From NCBI GenBank assembly GCA_905221605.1, contig CAJNDS010002231.1:175001-239000 (forward strand): a DNA stretch of 64,000 nt, read 5' to 3'. How positions within the stretch are numbered: the stretch's first letter is position 1; each line of letters begins with the position of its first letter. This document shows positions 1-13,300 of the stretch, piece after piece. This stretch comes from Symbiodinium natans. Taxonomy: Eukaryota > Sar > Dinophyceae > Suessiales > Symbiodiniaceae. The position numbers and the translations under genes were made by a program. Below the pieces are notes generated by a model. The model was not told the DNA's origin, searched no databases, and saw nothing but the letters and a program-made list of their open reading frames with translations.

Positions 1-769
1 TAGGGTTACTAGGATGGCCCTCAAAAGCCTCTGAACAATTTCTGAAAGTAATCCTCCTAAACCCATCACCCGAAGACATGGAATATCCCAAGGGCCTACC
101 TAGCCCTAGACCCTTTTTGCAACGAGGGCTCTCTCATAGCCCTAAACCCTAAACCCTAAACTCTAAACCCTAAACCCTAGGTTGACCCGCAGCACGTATG
201 GTTTGCCCACACCCATTGGTTGTACTTAGGGTTTAGGGTTGAGGGTTTCGGGTTGAGGGTTTTGGTGATCCGGTGGGTTGAGGGTTGAGGGTATAGGGTT
301 TACGGCAGGGCTTTTCGGGTTTAGGGTTTAGGGGTTGTAGGTGTTAGGGTTCAGGGGTTGTGGTTTAGGGTTTAGGGGTTGTCGGTTGTAGGGCTTAGGG
401 GTCTGGTGGGTTGAGGTTTTCGGGGCTTTAGGGGTTGTAGGTGTTAGGGTTTAGTGGTTGTAGGGCATGGCTCTCAGACCAGGCCCAAAAGGGGTTTTAG
501 GGTTTAGGGTTTAGGGGTTGTAGGCTTTAGGGTTTGGGGTTTTGTGATCCTAGCGAGCGGGCACACATCGCGTATACGCGCACTCACGTCCCGAACTCCG
601 GAGTTCGTGTCATGAAGTTGCGTGTCCGCCCTCCTGAATCCTGAACCCTCGGCAGGGGCGACGTTTTCGCATGTCGCTATGGGTCTCCAAAGCAATAGCA
701 CGAGCAAACCACAAGTACCGTAGGTTGAGGGCTTTAAGCCGAAGACAGCGATCTCTGAAGTCCAAGTCG

Positions 770-817
770 CTAGGCGCCCGCGAGAATTCCCTTGGCCTGG
801 TTCAGGGCCGCCATCTC
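770..817 (-). CDS. Gene A exon 31 (terminal exon)
   Basis: 16 codons, EMAALNQAKGILAGA then TAG at 770-772. Acceptor TGAG|GAG. The ending QAKGILAGA matches the family's C-terminus. Confidence 0.8.
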   Translation of the reverse strand, partial: EMAALNQAKGILAGA

Positions 818-1335
818 CTCAGCTTCGCAATAGGCTTGGGGGGGACTCGTGGGTTCTTTTGATTGGGATTAGGGGGAATCAGTTAATGCATGCCGCTTAC
901 TCTTGAATATAGATAGAGAACCTACACTTACATGCAAAGTACATGTATGGCATATGCGTACCTCACGTAGCTGTAGGGTTTATGGCTGGCACTGTGGCAA
1001 TGAGGGCATGTCCTATCCTCCACTTTCTGATCAAGTCTCGTCTGAGAGGGCCTTCTGACGCACTTCGAAGTTCTTCACGAAGAAGTCGCACTCCTTCCGT
1101 GGCGAACCGGCCATCACTCTCGCATGTATCTGCCCTAAACCCTAAACCCTAAACCCTAAACCCTAAACCCTGAACCTGACCCCTAAACCCTAAACCCTCA
1201 TCCCATAAGGGTTGAGGACTTCCGGGCCGAACAGTTTGGGGCTCTCGAACCTCTCCATACCAGGCCTCCTTGAGAGTTGCCTTGGTGTCCGCCAGCATCG
1301 TGAGCTCCTGCCAGGATGTTGAGAGAGAGAGAGAG

Positions 1336-1374
<39 letters not shown>

Positions 1375-4300
1375 ACGACAGAAAGAAAGAAATAAAGAAA
1401 GAAAGAAAGAAAGAAAGCAAGAGAGAGAGAGAGAGACCAAAACCCATAGACTCAAGAGTAGGCAAGGAAAAGCCCCCGTGAACTCGCCTCCCTTAAGGAC
1501 CCTGTAATTTGTACTCCGGCCCTACACCCTAAAGGCCTAAAACCCTAAAAACCTTTTTGAACCCGGGCTCTGATCCTAAAGCCCGAACCCCTAAGCCCTA
1601 AACCCTGACCTCTTAGTTTTTGCATCCAGGCCTATGAGACTGCCGGGTACAAACCCGAGAAACCCTAAACCTGAACCCTCAACCCTAAACCCTAAAACCT
1701 AAAACCCTAAACCCTAAACCCACCCTACATCCCGAAACCCTAAACCCCGAACCCCTCAACCCTAAAACCCTAAACCCTAAATGGGGGTTTACGATATTCG
1801 AGATACTTTATTGGGGTCCATATTATTATTATAAGGGGATCGTACTATTTGGGGTCTATATTGTGGGTCCCGGAGGGTACCTAAACAACCTCTCAAAACC
1901 CGAAACCCTAAAGCCCCTTTTGCATCCAGGCCGCTTCGAACCCCTAAAACGTTGTTGCTGCGTTCAGAAGCCCCCACAGAGTGTACACTTTTGGTTCTGT
2001 CGAGGTTGTGGTATCCCAAAAAGTGCACAGTGTGGTCATTCAGCTACACTAAGCAAACACCATAAGCCGTACCCTTAACCCTAAACCCTAAACCCTAAAC
2101 CCTAAACCCTAAACCTAGAACACTAAACCGTAAGTCGCCGGAAACGAACGCTTGGAGGAGGGTTCCCGGCCTGCTCGGTGGACTCAACCGTCGACTCTGC
2201 CTCGGCCTGTCCAAGGGTCATGAAATTTAGGGTTTAGGGTTTAGGGTTTGAGGATGTTTGAGGCGACTCAGGCGTGGAGGGGGGGGGGGGGGAGATTTAG
2301 GGCTAAGGTGCTGGTGAGCCGCAGAAGAACAGAAGATCGGGGGCGTTTGTCAAACTATTGACTCTGTGTATCTATATAAGATGAAATAAATTCAAAAAAA
2401 AGACTCCATAAATGTCTAATGTGTGCCTCCCACCTAGCTGTGAATCAGTCCGCTTGGCAGTTTTAAGAGGCATTCAAAGTGATCATCTAACTCCAAGAAT
2501 GTCGTTTCAACATGTCGCCCCAGAGTCTAGCCCCAAGAGTAACCTAAGAATAACAAACCAGGGTGCCTTTTTGGGTTTAAAGAGGGCCTAGCCTGGGTCC
2601 CAAGGGCACCGGTGCCAGGTCATCAGCCTCCCACCATCGAACCCACTAACCCAACCATATGCTCAGAAGCTCACCGACACAGTGAAACCCTAAACCCTAA
2701 ACCCTAAACCCTAAACCCTAGACCCCAGACCCTAAACCATAAACCCTAAAAGGCAACTGGGTTCTGGCCTGGTCGTTCTTGGCATCCGCGATCTGCATCC
2801 TTACAACGCGTGTTGTTGGCTACTTCCTCCCAAAACCTACAGTACTTTTTTTGTAGGTTGCTACTGTAAAACTCCTAAAAGGAATCTTAGGTAGGCTACT
2901 AAAAACTAGGTTTTGGGTTCTTAAGGTAGCTTCTTGGATACACTAGGATTTAGGGTTGACTCTAGTCCAACTCAGACACTGCCAGCACTTTGGGGAAACC
3001 TTCCTGGGGTGGGGAGGATAGTCGGAGATCCTGCTCAAAAGGAAAGGGCGAGACAGGGGCACCCCAATCCTCAGGAGACACTACTCCAGGAATGTGACGG
3101 ATTAAATCAACGCTCACACTTGGCCCTCATGTTTTGCATATTTTGTATTCGCCATTCTCTCTTTGTTTTTGTTTTTTTTTTTTTTTGGGGGGGGTTCTTT
3201 CTTAAGCAAGTAGCAGTACAAACTCAAGCAAAAACCAGGAGACGACTCCAACACCCCAAAGGCAAGACCTGCCTGCACAGCGCGCAGACTACGCCCGCCC
3301 CCCAAGAAGCCCTTAGCCCCATAAGGCCCTAAACCCTAAAAGAACCCTAAACCCTAAACCCTAAACCCTAAACCCTAAACCCTAAACCCTAAACCCTAAA
3401 CCCTAAACCCTAAACCCTAAACCCTAAACCCTAAACCCTAAACCCTACCCCTAAACCCTAAACCCTAAACCCGAAACCCCAAACCCTGCCCCTAAACCCT
3501 AAACCCTAAATCATACACGTGCCATCGAGCCACAGTTTCCCATCCTTCTCCGCACCTTTGGCCTTGATGCTGGCTCCTGTCTGCGTCACAAACTCCTGGC
3601 GAGGGCTCAGGGTTAGGTTTAGGGTTTAGGGTTTAGGGTTTAGGGTTTAGGGTTTAGGGTTTAGGGTTTTGGGTTTTGGGTTTTGGGCTTAGGGTTAGGG
3701 TTTGGGGCTTGGGGCTTAGGGTCAGGTCTCTTGGGCTTTATCATAGACACATTGGATATATGGGGAAACTAGCACCCAGACTTGCTGTTCTCGAATCAGC
3801 CAAAAACTTGCGAAGCTTCCAAGAACGGGAGGTTGCTAGGTCAACAGAGATACCTTTCACAATCAAATCCATCACACATGGCCCTCCCAAACCCCTAAAC
3901 CCTAAAGACCCTAAACCCTAAAGACCCTAGACCCTAACCCTAAGCCCTGAACCCTAAACCCTGGACCCTACCCCTAAACTCTCAACCCCGAACCCTAACC
4001 TCCGTCTGAAACCTGGCCGGCCTCGTAGGACGACTGGGAATCCTGCTCTCCTTCGATGGCCTCCGCCTCTAAGCGCCTCCCAGCAGGGTTTAGGGGTTTA
4101 GGGTTTGGGTTTAGGGTTTCGGGTTTAGGGTTTAGAGTTTCGACACTGACGCTCGCCCACAGCAGGCAAGGAAATGGAAGCTCTCGGATCGTAGGGTTTA
4201 AGGTTTAGTTGCACGCTTGCCCCGAACCCTGAACCCTAAACCCCAAGCCCTAAACCCTAAACTCTGAAACCCCCCAACTGTTCGGGGGTTTTGGGTTTAG

Positions 4301-7300
4301 AGACACTTGGCATTCGGGCTGAAGTAACTTGACTCTTTCGGGTTGGGGTGCAAGCCTCCAGGTTTGGGCGCCTCCTCCCCTGAAGCTCTGTAAGCCCCCT
4401 TAAGCCCTGAGGTTCCACAAGGGTTTACTGTAGGGCTTTGGGGTCTAGGGTGTAGGGTTTAGGGTTACCCTAAACCCTAAACCCTAAACCCTAAACCCCA
4501 AACCCTAAACCCTAAACCCTAAACCCCCCTAAGCCCTCAACCCTGAAGCACTCCCACGCTGGCCTGGCATCGGCAATGATGGTCTCGATGAGGGAGATGG
4601 CACCTCCACCATCGGAGTTCTTCTGGTAGTCCTTGTAGTCCTTTCAGATCTATCTATGTGTCTGCCTATCTCCCTCTCTCTCTCTCTATCTCTCTGTGTG
4701 TCTCTCTCTCTATATATATATATACACATGTATGTATGTGTGGGTATGCCTATTTTGTGCTTATTTGCTAAATGTACATGCACATTGCTCTTCTCAGCTC
4801 GTTGCTAGCTTCTGTTTGCTGTGAAGGCTTCATGCAGCCGCTTTGGCGCACCAGCGTTGAGGGTGAACAATTTCGGCTTCAATTTATTCAAAGCCGGGGG
4901 TCTCCTAGTCGGCCCAACCATACCAAGACGCTGAACGCTCTTCGAACCCTATGAGCCCACATCTCCGCAATCCTTTACAAAAGAGTTCTTGGCGACGATG
5001 TAGTCCAGTGTGGCTAGGGCCTAGGGCTTCAATGGGCGGAGCTTTGTGGAGACACCCGCAAAGCCCTCAATAAAGCCGCTAAACCCTAAACCCTAAACCC
5101 TAAACCCTAAACCCTAAACCCTAAACCCTAGCAGAGCAGGTCCTCGGGCGCTCCAGGAACACCCGACTTCCTCCGCACACTGCCAGGGACATGCCTAAAC
5201 CCCATCCGCAGAACCGTGACCTGGGAGAAAAAAACAGGGTTTAGGGTTTAGGGTTTAGGGTTTAGGGTTTAGGGTTTAGGGTTTAGGGTTTAGGGTGCCC
5301 TTCTTTGATTCAGCTAGGCTTGTGAGGGATCCGCACCTGAGAAGATGAGGCTGATGAAGGGTTTCGGAAGGCAAGGATTCTGGTTTAGGCTTTAGGGTTT
5401 AAGGTTTTGTTTAGGGTTTTAGGGTTTTAGGGTGTTAGGGTTTTAAGGTTTTGTTTAGGGTGTTAGGGTTTTAGGAGGGTTTAGGGGTTACAGGGAATCC
5501 TAACCCGAGAAAAGGGATTCAGGGCACTCAGGCCCGAAACCCTAAACCCCAAACCCTAAACCGATCTGAAAGCAGCCGGGCCGCTGCGCTTGGGCCGTGT
5601 GCGCCTTGATCTGGACCAAGGAACCTTTTGGGACTGCAGCTCAGGACAATGAGGATTTCGGGTCCACCTTAGGCTAGGTAGCCCAGTAACAATATAAAAA
5701 TGATAATAATAATAATAATAAGGGCACCCTTGTAGGGGTTGGTTACTTTATAAGGGAACCTTGAACCAAAAAAGGAAAAAGGGTCCCACTGCCAAGTAAG
5801 ACCCAACACCTACTTTTTGTGTAGGTTTAGGGTTTCGGGAACTTAGGATGTAGGGTAGTTCTCGAACTGAGGGTCCCGTTTCTGTGTCCTATGTATAGTA
5901 CGGCACCTTATAAAAAGGGGCCCAATAGGCATCCCAACTATCCTCAGGCACGTGAACAATGGCCACAGTCTTGCCCCCTTTAATCCCTACCTATTTAAGC
6001 CCAAACCCTAAACCCTAAACCCTAAACCCCAAACCCTAACCCTAACCCTAAACCCTAAACCCTAGACCCTAATCCCCAAGCCCTAAACTTTTTCGGCCTT
6101 CAGCTTGCTGCCAGGGGCGCTGGAGCTGTAGAAGCTTCGCAGGAACTCGACGGCCTTCTCCAGCACTGTTTGGGTCTCCTTCTGCTCCGACGCCTGCTGC
6201 GGTTTAGGGTTTAGGGTTTAGGGTTTAGGGTTTAGGGTTTAGGGTTTAGGGTTTAGGGTTTAGGGTTTAGGGTTTAGGGTTTAGGGTTTAGGGTTTAGGG
6301 TTTAGGGTCTAGTGCCACCCCTCTTGCCATGCTCCCCTCAACCCGACATCGAAGTTTCGAATCCCAACTGTTTAGGGTTTAAGGCCTATGGGCCTAATCC
6401 GAGCATCAGTTTAATTAATACCCCCATATTTAAAGAAATTTTTTTTGGCCGGAAGCCCGCCGGAAGACTACTTTCCATTAGGGTGGATTTCGTATGGGAC
6501 AAACCCCCCACATTTAAAGGAATTTTTTTGGGGGGGGTTCAAAAATCTGTCGGCAGGCTTCTTGTTTTGCTTGCGGAGATGCGGAGCTACAGCACCTCAG
6601 GGATCTGCAGCCTATTGTTTTTAATAGAGAATCAATGCAGGGCCATGGTCCAATTATTGCGGAACCCTGCCTTCCTTATTTTGGGGGGGGGGGGCCCCCC
6701 ACCAATTAAACAGAAGCTCGGATTATCCTAAACCCTAAGCCCTAAGCCCTAAGCCCTAAGCCCTAAACCCTAAACCCTATAGGGCTAGTTTAGGGCTTAG
6801 GGCTCCTAATCAGGGCGACCATCAGAAGGCAGTCACTACATTGCACGCAGCCAGCCAGAGGCCGCCTGCACACAAAACCCTAAGGGTCCATGTACCTATA
6901 GGTAATATGGTATATACTTGGGCCTTAAAGGGCCTCCCACATGGTAGCTTTAGGGCCCACGGCCCAAGTATCTATCATAAGAGGTACATGGACCCTTAGG
7001 GAAAATACTCCCCAAAGCTGTCCCAACCCCTCATGCAACCGGAGGAGCCCTGAATGGCCTCCTAGACCCAAGACGAACCTAGAAATCAAAAGGGTGGCCC
7101 TTTTGTGTTTAACGGGGCGCTTCAGGGAACCTAGACCCTAAACCCTAAACCCTAAACCCTAAACCGTGGAGTAAGGGCCTACTCTGGGTCCTAGCCTCCT
7201 GCTGGAACTTGGTGTTCTCCTTCTGCCGTGCCTCGCCGGCAAGCTGGATCTGCTTCCTCGCCGGGGGGGAGCAGCATTCAAGTACGGCTTGTTGGCATTC

Positions 7301-10300
7301 GCTGCTTCCCTAACCCCTGGCACCCACGCACCCTGCGACCCAGTAATATAGGGGGCCTTAATGATTGGAATAGAATGGTGTTTTTGGGGGGATTATGATA
7401 GAGTTTTTATGGGACCATACGAAGAAATTCTAGGAAGTTCTTCCGACTCCGATATTGCCTCCTATACTACCCCCCCCCGCCCCCCAACCCTCTGGCATTC
7501 AGGGTTTGCGGTTAGGTGCCCAAGCAGAGGCAGGGAAAACGGCCATTGCAGCAAAGAGCCTCTGGACGCTTTAGGGTTCTTCTAATTGCTTCGGAACCAC
7601 CCCAGAAAGAAAAAAACATTTTTTTTAGAAGGGCGATATAGAGATTAATTATTATCCTGTGTTTTCTAGGTTTAGGGCCCAAGGAGCTGCATCTCGGAAA
7701 TTTCCGCGGTCAGGGTCTCGGCTTCCTTCTCCTTAGCTGTGTGAGCTGCTCAGCACCAGTGTTGGGGCACTGTCTAAAATGACAACTTTTGTTCCTTATG
7801 TCGGGGTTGTAGAAGTATTCATAAACCTGAAAAATGTTGCTCCTCATTGGGTTTAAGTATTCGTCAGACAAATGATTTTCAACAGCGACCCAGTGTTGCG
7901 GCCAGAGACTCTAGAAGAGGTGGAGGATGCAGGTGCAAGCCGCAGGAACATGTCCATCCGCTATCAACACTATGACTTGGGAATTTTCCCCCTTATACGA
8001 ACAGTCCTTAATAGGGATAATAGTACCCCCTATTATCATCCCTATTAAGGAGTGTTAGTATAAGGGGAACATCCCAACTTGCGGCCCTTAAACATAAACA
8101 CGTTGAAGCGATACTTCCCTTCTAAGACCATCTTACACGGTTTAGGGTTTAGGGTTTAGGGTTTAGGGTTTAGGGTTTAGGGTTGTACATCAACAAGATA
8201 CGACATGAGTAATTCCTAAACCCTACCTTAAGCACCCAAACCTACTGAAATACTGCATTGTAGGTCAGGAATATAACACCCCTTTTTGGATTCTCTTAGA
8301 ACCAAAAAAAGTAGGTTCGGATTCTTTAGGCTAATCACCCCTCACTTAATTCTCTTACAACCAAAAAACAGTAGGTTCGGGGTTCTTTAGGTTAACCCCT
8401 CAGTTAAAGATGTACAAAAAACTGTTGGAAGTAGGGATTCGACAGTCAGGGGGCTGACTGGGCTTCCCAAGCGGACGGGTTGATCTGAATTTGGGCTACC
8501 CCCAAGTAGGAATGGAATCCCCTTAAAGGGACCCCCACAAAGGGTACCCATGTTTTGGGGAACCCCAAAAGGGGTTTAGGTTTGTGGGGTGAAGTTATGG
8601 TCAGGGTTTAGGAAGCTTCTAGCTTAGGGGCCATGGCCGGGGCCCTCTACGCCCAAAGCCCTATAAGCCTCCTGGCGGGTTTAGGGTTCACTAGTTCATG
8701 TTTGGGATCGTATTAAAAAATGTAAATCTACATTCCTTATTGGGTTTGAGTACCCTTAAAAATGTAAAATGTTACCTAACTATGACCTAGTTTAGGGTTC
8801 AGGTTTAGGGTTTAGGGTTCAGGGTTCAGGGTTCAGGGTTTAGGGTTTAGGGTTTAGGGTTTGGGGGAACCTTTAGAGGGGCAAGCGGCGAACTGGGAGA
8901 TCTGGGTCGTGAGGATCTGGAGCTCACCCTCAGTCTGTCCCTTGATGGCTTCCTTCTCCTTGCGAATGGCATCTCGGTGCGTTTCCCAAGGGTTTAGGGT
9001 TTAGGGTTTAGGGTTTGGGGTTTAGGGTTTAGGGTTTAGCCTGCGAATGAAAAAGGGCGCCCTGCACCCCCTGCTAGTTCTTCAACTGGGTTTGTATGGG
9101 AAGTTAACCCCATATAAGCGGTAGGGTTCGACACTCAGGCTCGCATGCGAGGCATAGGATATTCTAGGGTGCAGGGTTTCGTGCCCTAAGCCCTAAACCC
9201 TAAACCCTAAACCCTAGACCCTAAACCCTAAACCCCAAACCCTAAACCCTAAACAGACGTTGTTTAAGGAGCTTCTGGGGAATGACAGAGGCGCGAAGGT
9301 TGTGGCAGCCTAGGCAGTGAGCCAGCCCGGCCTGTGCCGAAATCCCTGCCACGAAATGCGGAAGGACTTTCCCTAAACCCTAAACCCTAAACCCTATAAA
9401 CCCTAAACCCTAAACCCTAAACCCTAAACCCAAAACCCTTCGCACCCCTGAGGCCCTGATGCACCCTCAAGCACTTGCCTCTAGAATCCTAGATCCGACC
9501 TCCATCACCCGAAAGACCTAGGCATCCAGCAGTAGCCGCCGATCTCCTCCGTAGTTGCTTTGTTCTTCTCCAGGTCGGCGACGCACATCTGGTGATGAGC
9601 GACCTCATCCTCTTTCTGCCTGAGAGGGGCACTTTCTCGGCAAAAAAACGCCGAGTGCTGAGAGTCTAAAAGAACCTGCAGGGTCCCTGAATATGGTCCC
9701 TTGCCTTCGTTAAAAGGCTCTGAAGTGTGAACCCTAAGGATTCGCTAGGGCTCCAAGTATACAAATAGTACCTACATTGGGGTCTAAAGTCGAAAAACAA
9801 TCCCTACTTTGGCCTATTTGGAGCCTTAGGGATTTACAGGGTGCACAAGCCCCTAAACCCTAAACCCTAAACCCTAAACCCTAAACCCTAAACCCTAAAC
9901 CCTAAGCGCCAAGTTGCTTCTTCAGGGACGAAACCATCGACTCAATCGCCTCGAGAACTTTGCTGAAAGAGTCCAACTTGCCTGAGGCAGCCCACAGGTC
10001 TCAAACTGCATGTCAAGGGTTCCCCTACCCCCCCCCCCTCTTCTCGGTTCCCTCTTAAATAACCTTAATCAGGCTTAATAATCCCTAAATGGATTAGTTA
10101 TGGGTCTCGGTTCCCTCTTAAATAACCTTAATCAGGCTTAATTATCCCTAAATGGATTAGTTATGGGGTCCAAACGCCAAATACTGGGCTTAATGTCAAG
10201 CTTAGGGTTCTGGACAAGACACAAAGGTTGTGGTTGAGCTGTGACTTGCCTCGTTGGAAGTCACATCTGACAAACCCATAGCCTGAACTTATAAGGAGAC

Positions 10301-13300
10301 ATCCCACACCCTAGACACACTGTCCCACAGCCACCCCCCTTAGTTAAGGAATATACTGAATATACCTTAAGTCATAAGAGGGATCCTAATACGATTTAAG
10401 GTATATTCCTCAACTAAGGGCTCTTTGCTCAGAAAGAATAAGAAATCCAAGGCGCTCTGAAGGCCCAAAGTCACAAGGACCTGGCAAGGCCAAGGCACCA
10501 GGGTGTACCCCAACACCAATAGGCACTTCAGGAACAGCCAGAAGACTAGCTAAACCCAATAGGGTTTAGGGTTTAGGGTTTAAGGTTTGGGGTTTAGGGT
10601 TTAGGGTATTCCTCCAAACGCGAGGGCTTTGAAGCACTTTTGAAGGGACCAGGACAGCCACCTTCACTACTAATTGCTTAAGAGCCCCAAAAGCAAAAAC
10701 AAAGTTCTTCCTTATAACAAGGGCAATATGGGGATTGGTATTCTTCACGTGTGTTTTTCTTTGTTTGTTTTGGGGGGCAGGGGTCTTAAGCATGTAGACG
10801 CTCAGTCGCCATAACAGGTTGCCAACATCTAGGGTGTTCTTGCCACCTGCCTTGCAGCATGGCATGAGGGTTTAAGCGGTTCAGGGTTCCCAATCCATGA
10901 AGCACAGAACATATACAAACTCTCAGCCTAACAAGAATCCAAATCAAGCCTCAATCCCTACACTGTGCAAATCTTGAAGCTCTGTGCTAGCCCCCAAGCA
11001 AAACCAAGTGTCATAAAGCCCCCAACAACCCTAGGTAACTCCTTTTCAACCTGTATATATAACCTATGAGCATTTTCAAGCCCCATAAACAAACAAAAGC
11101 ACACGCACACAAGAAACGCATAACAACCAGATTTTGCAAACCCTTCAAAGGAAGCCACCCTAAACCTTGTTGCCCCGAATTAAATCCAGAAGGCCCTCAA
11201 CGGAGGAAAACAAAGAAAGGGGCACCCTTCTTGGGGTTGATTAAGTTCATAAGGGAGCCTAAGCCTCCCCCCCCCCCCTCCAAAAAAAAAAAAAACGGGA
11301 ATAACATGCTGCAGGACCCAAACCCGAAACCCTAGACCCTTTCTCAACCCAGTCTCCTCTCCTGTCAGCTGGGGGGCGAGGCCCTATCTACCCTAAACAT
11401 TAACAGCTTGTCCCGAAACCCTAAACCCTAAACCCTAACCCTAAACCCGAAAGCCCGCCTGGAGCCCCAACTTTCGGCCCTGCTGCACCAGGTAGCGCGC
11501 GGCTGCGGCTGCGCGTCCCGCGCTCGAGTCGGTAGTTGCCTACGTGGCCCGGAGAGTCCCAAGAATCCCTCGGATGTTTCACCAGACCCCAAAGGGTTTA
11601 GGGTTTAGGGTTTAGGGTAGCTAAAATAGGGTGCCATTTTGGTTTACAGGGGGCTTACAAGAGACGCTAAACCCCAAAAAGGGAAAAAGGGGCTGCTCCG
11701 GGTCCTAGTTGCCGTTCATGTAGAGTTTAGGATTTCAGGCTGGGTAGGGTTTAGGGTTTAGGGTTTAGGGTTTAGGGTTTAGGGTTTAGGGTTTAGGGTT
11801 TAGGGTTTAGGGTTTAGGGTTTAGGGTTTAGGTTTAGGGGTTAGGGTTTAGGGTTTAGGGTTTAGGGTTTAGGGTTTAGGGTTTAGGGTTTAGGGTTTAG
11901 GGTTTAGGGTTTAGGGTTTAGGGCTTAGGGCTTAGGGTTTAGGGTTTAGGGTTTAGTGTTTAGGGTTTAGGGTTTAGGGTTTCGGGTTTCGGGTTTCGGG
12001 TTTAGGGTTTAGTCCTGGAGCATATTAGTGGAATCCCAACATGATTAAACAAAAACACATTCCTAAATCTATGCCCTGAACTCCCTGAAGGTTGCCGTCC
12101 CAGGGCCCTATATGCCCTTTTAGCGTTGGGGGTTTAGGGTTTAAGGTTTCGGGCGTAAGGGAACTTCCTAAACCTTCGCAGCCCCTCAAGCCTAAGCATC
12201 AGGTTCAGGGTTAAAGGATTTAGGCCAGAAGCCTACAAACCAGGGCCGATGCTTAACTAGAATGCGCCTTTGCCTGTAACTGGTATAGGTTTAGGGCTTT
12301 AGGGCTTATATTCTTTGTAGGGGCTGAGGGCACAGCCCTAAACCCCAAACCCTAAACGCTAAACCCTAAAACTCTAAACACGGTGCAGCCCTAAAGTCCT
12401 TTGTCAAGACGAAGCCCATATCCCTCAGTCGAGAAAGCCATGCATGGAGTGAAGGTCTGATACAAAAGCTCCCATGAAAATCCCACTATCTCTTCCCAAA
12501 GGGTCCATGTACCCTAAACCTATATAGTACAGACTGGCCTTCGAGGGGTTCCCAGAAAGCAGCTTTAGGGCCCAAGTATTTTCTCCATCTTCTAAGAGGG
12601 CACCCTGTTTTGGGGTTCAGAGTTATTGGGTTTGGGGTTTCGCGTTTAAGAGAACCTTGAACCAAAAATTGTCGATACAAGTATTATATAAGCCAGCAAC
12701 CTCCCAAAACCGGGGGGAGGTTCGGGGGAGGAGGCGGCGGGGGGAGGACAGGCTTGTCGTAAATGGTTCTTAGCAGGCTCCCTTTTTAGGCTTTATAAGT
12801 GGGATACGAGGTACCTACGTGCCTATGTCCCAATGAAGACCTTATAGCTCAACCGTTGGGGCGATTTTGGGAGGTTTAGGGGTCCCTTCAAGGCCATTGG
12901 AACAGCTGTCCTTAAGGCCCCCTAAACCCTAAACCCCAAACCCTAAACCCTAAACCCTCGAGCGATTGCATGGCCTCCTGAAGGAAAGAGACGGTCTTGC
13001 TCAAGAGGTCGCGAGTCTCGTCAGTGCGCAGCACCTGAGAAGATCTGCATTCGGCAGGCCTTAGGGGGTTGGGGATTACGGTTTGGGTCCATAAACATGT
13101 ATACACATAAATCGAAAAATAAATAAATAATATATATATATATATATACATGGCTTACAATTGAGCAAGGTGAGATTTTTGTGGAGTTGACTAGGGGCTC
13201 CCGGTAGCTGCACCCTCAGCAAAAGAGTGCAAGACAACCTTAAACCCTCAAAGGTAAGCCCTGAACGTCTCAACCCTCAATACCAAATCCTTAATCCTAA

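Noticed and set aside
1190-1507. Open frames across the (GA)n tract
   Set aside because: Repeat artefact; the real coding piece nearby is exon 29.
5585-5640. Possible gene A exon (QIKAHTAQAQRPG)
   Set aside because: Phase is inconsistent with exons 25 and 26, which join well without it.
1-13000. A chromosome end (telomere)
   Set aside because: Telomere-type repeats are short, in both orientations and interspersed with exons over 56 kb, so they are interstitial.
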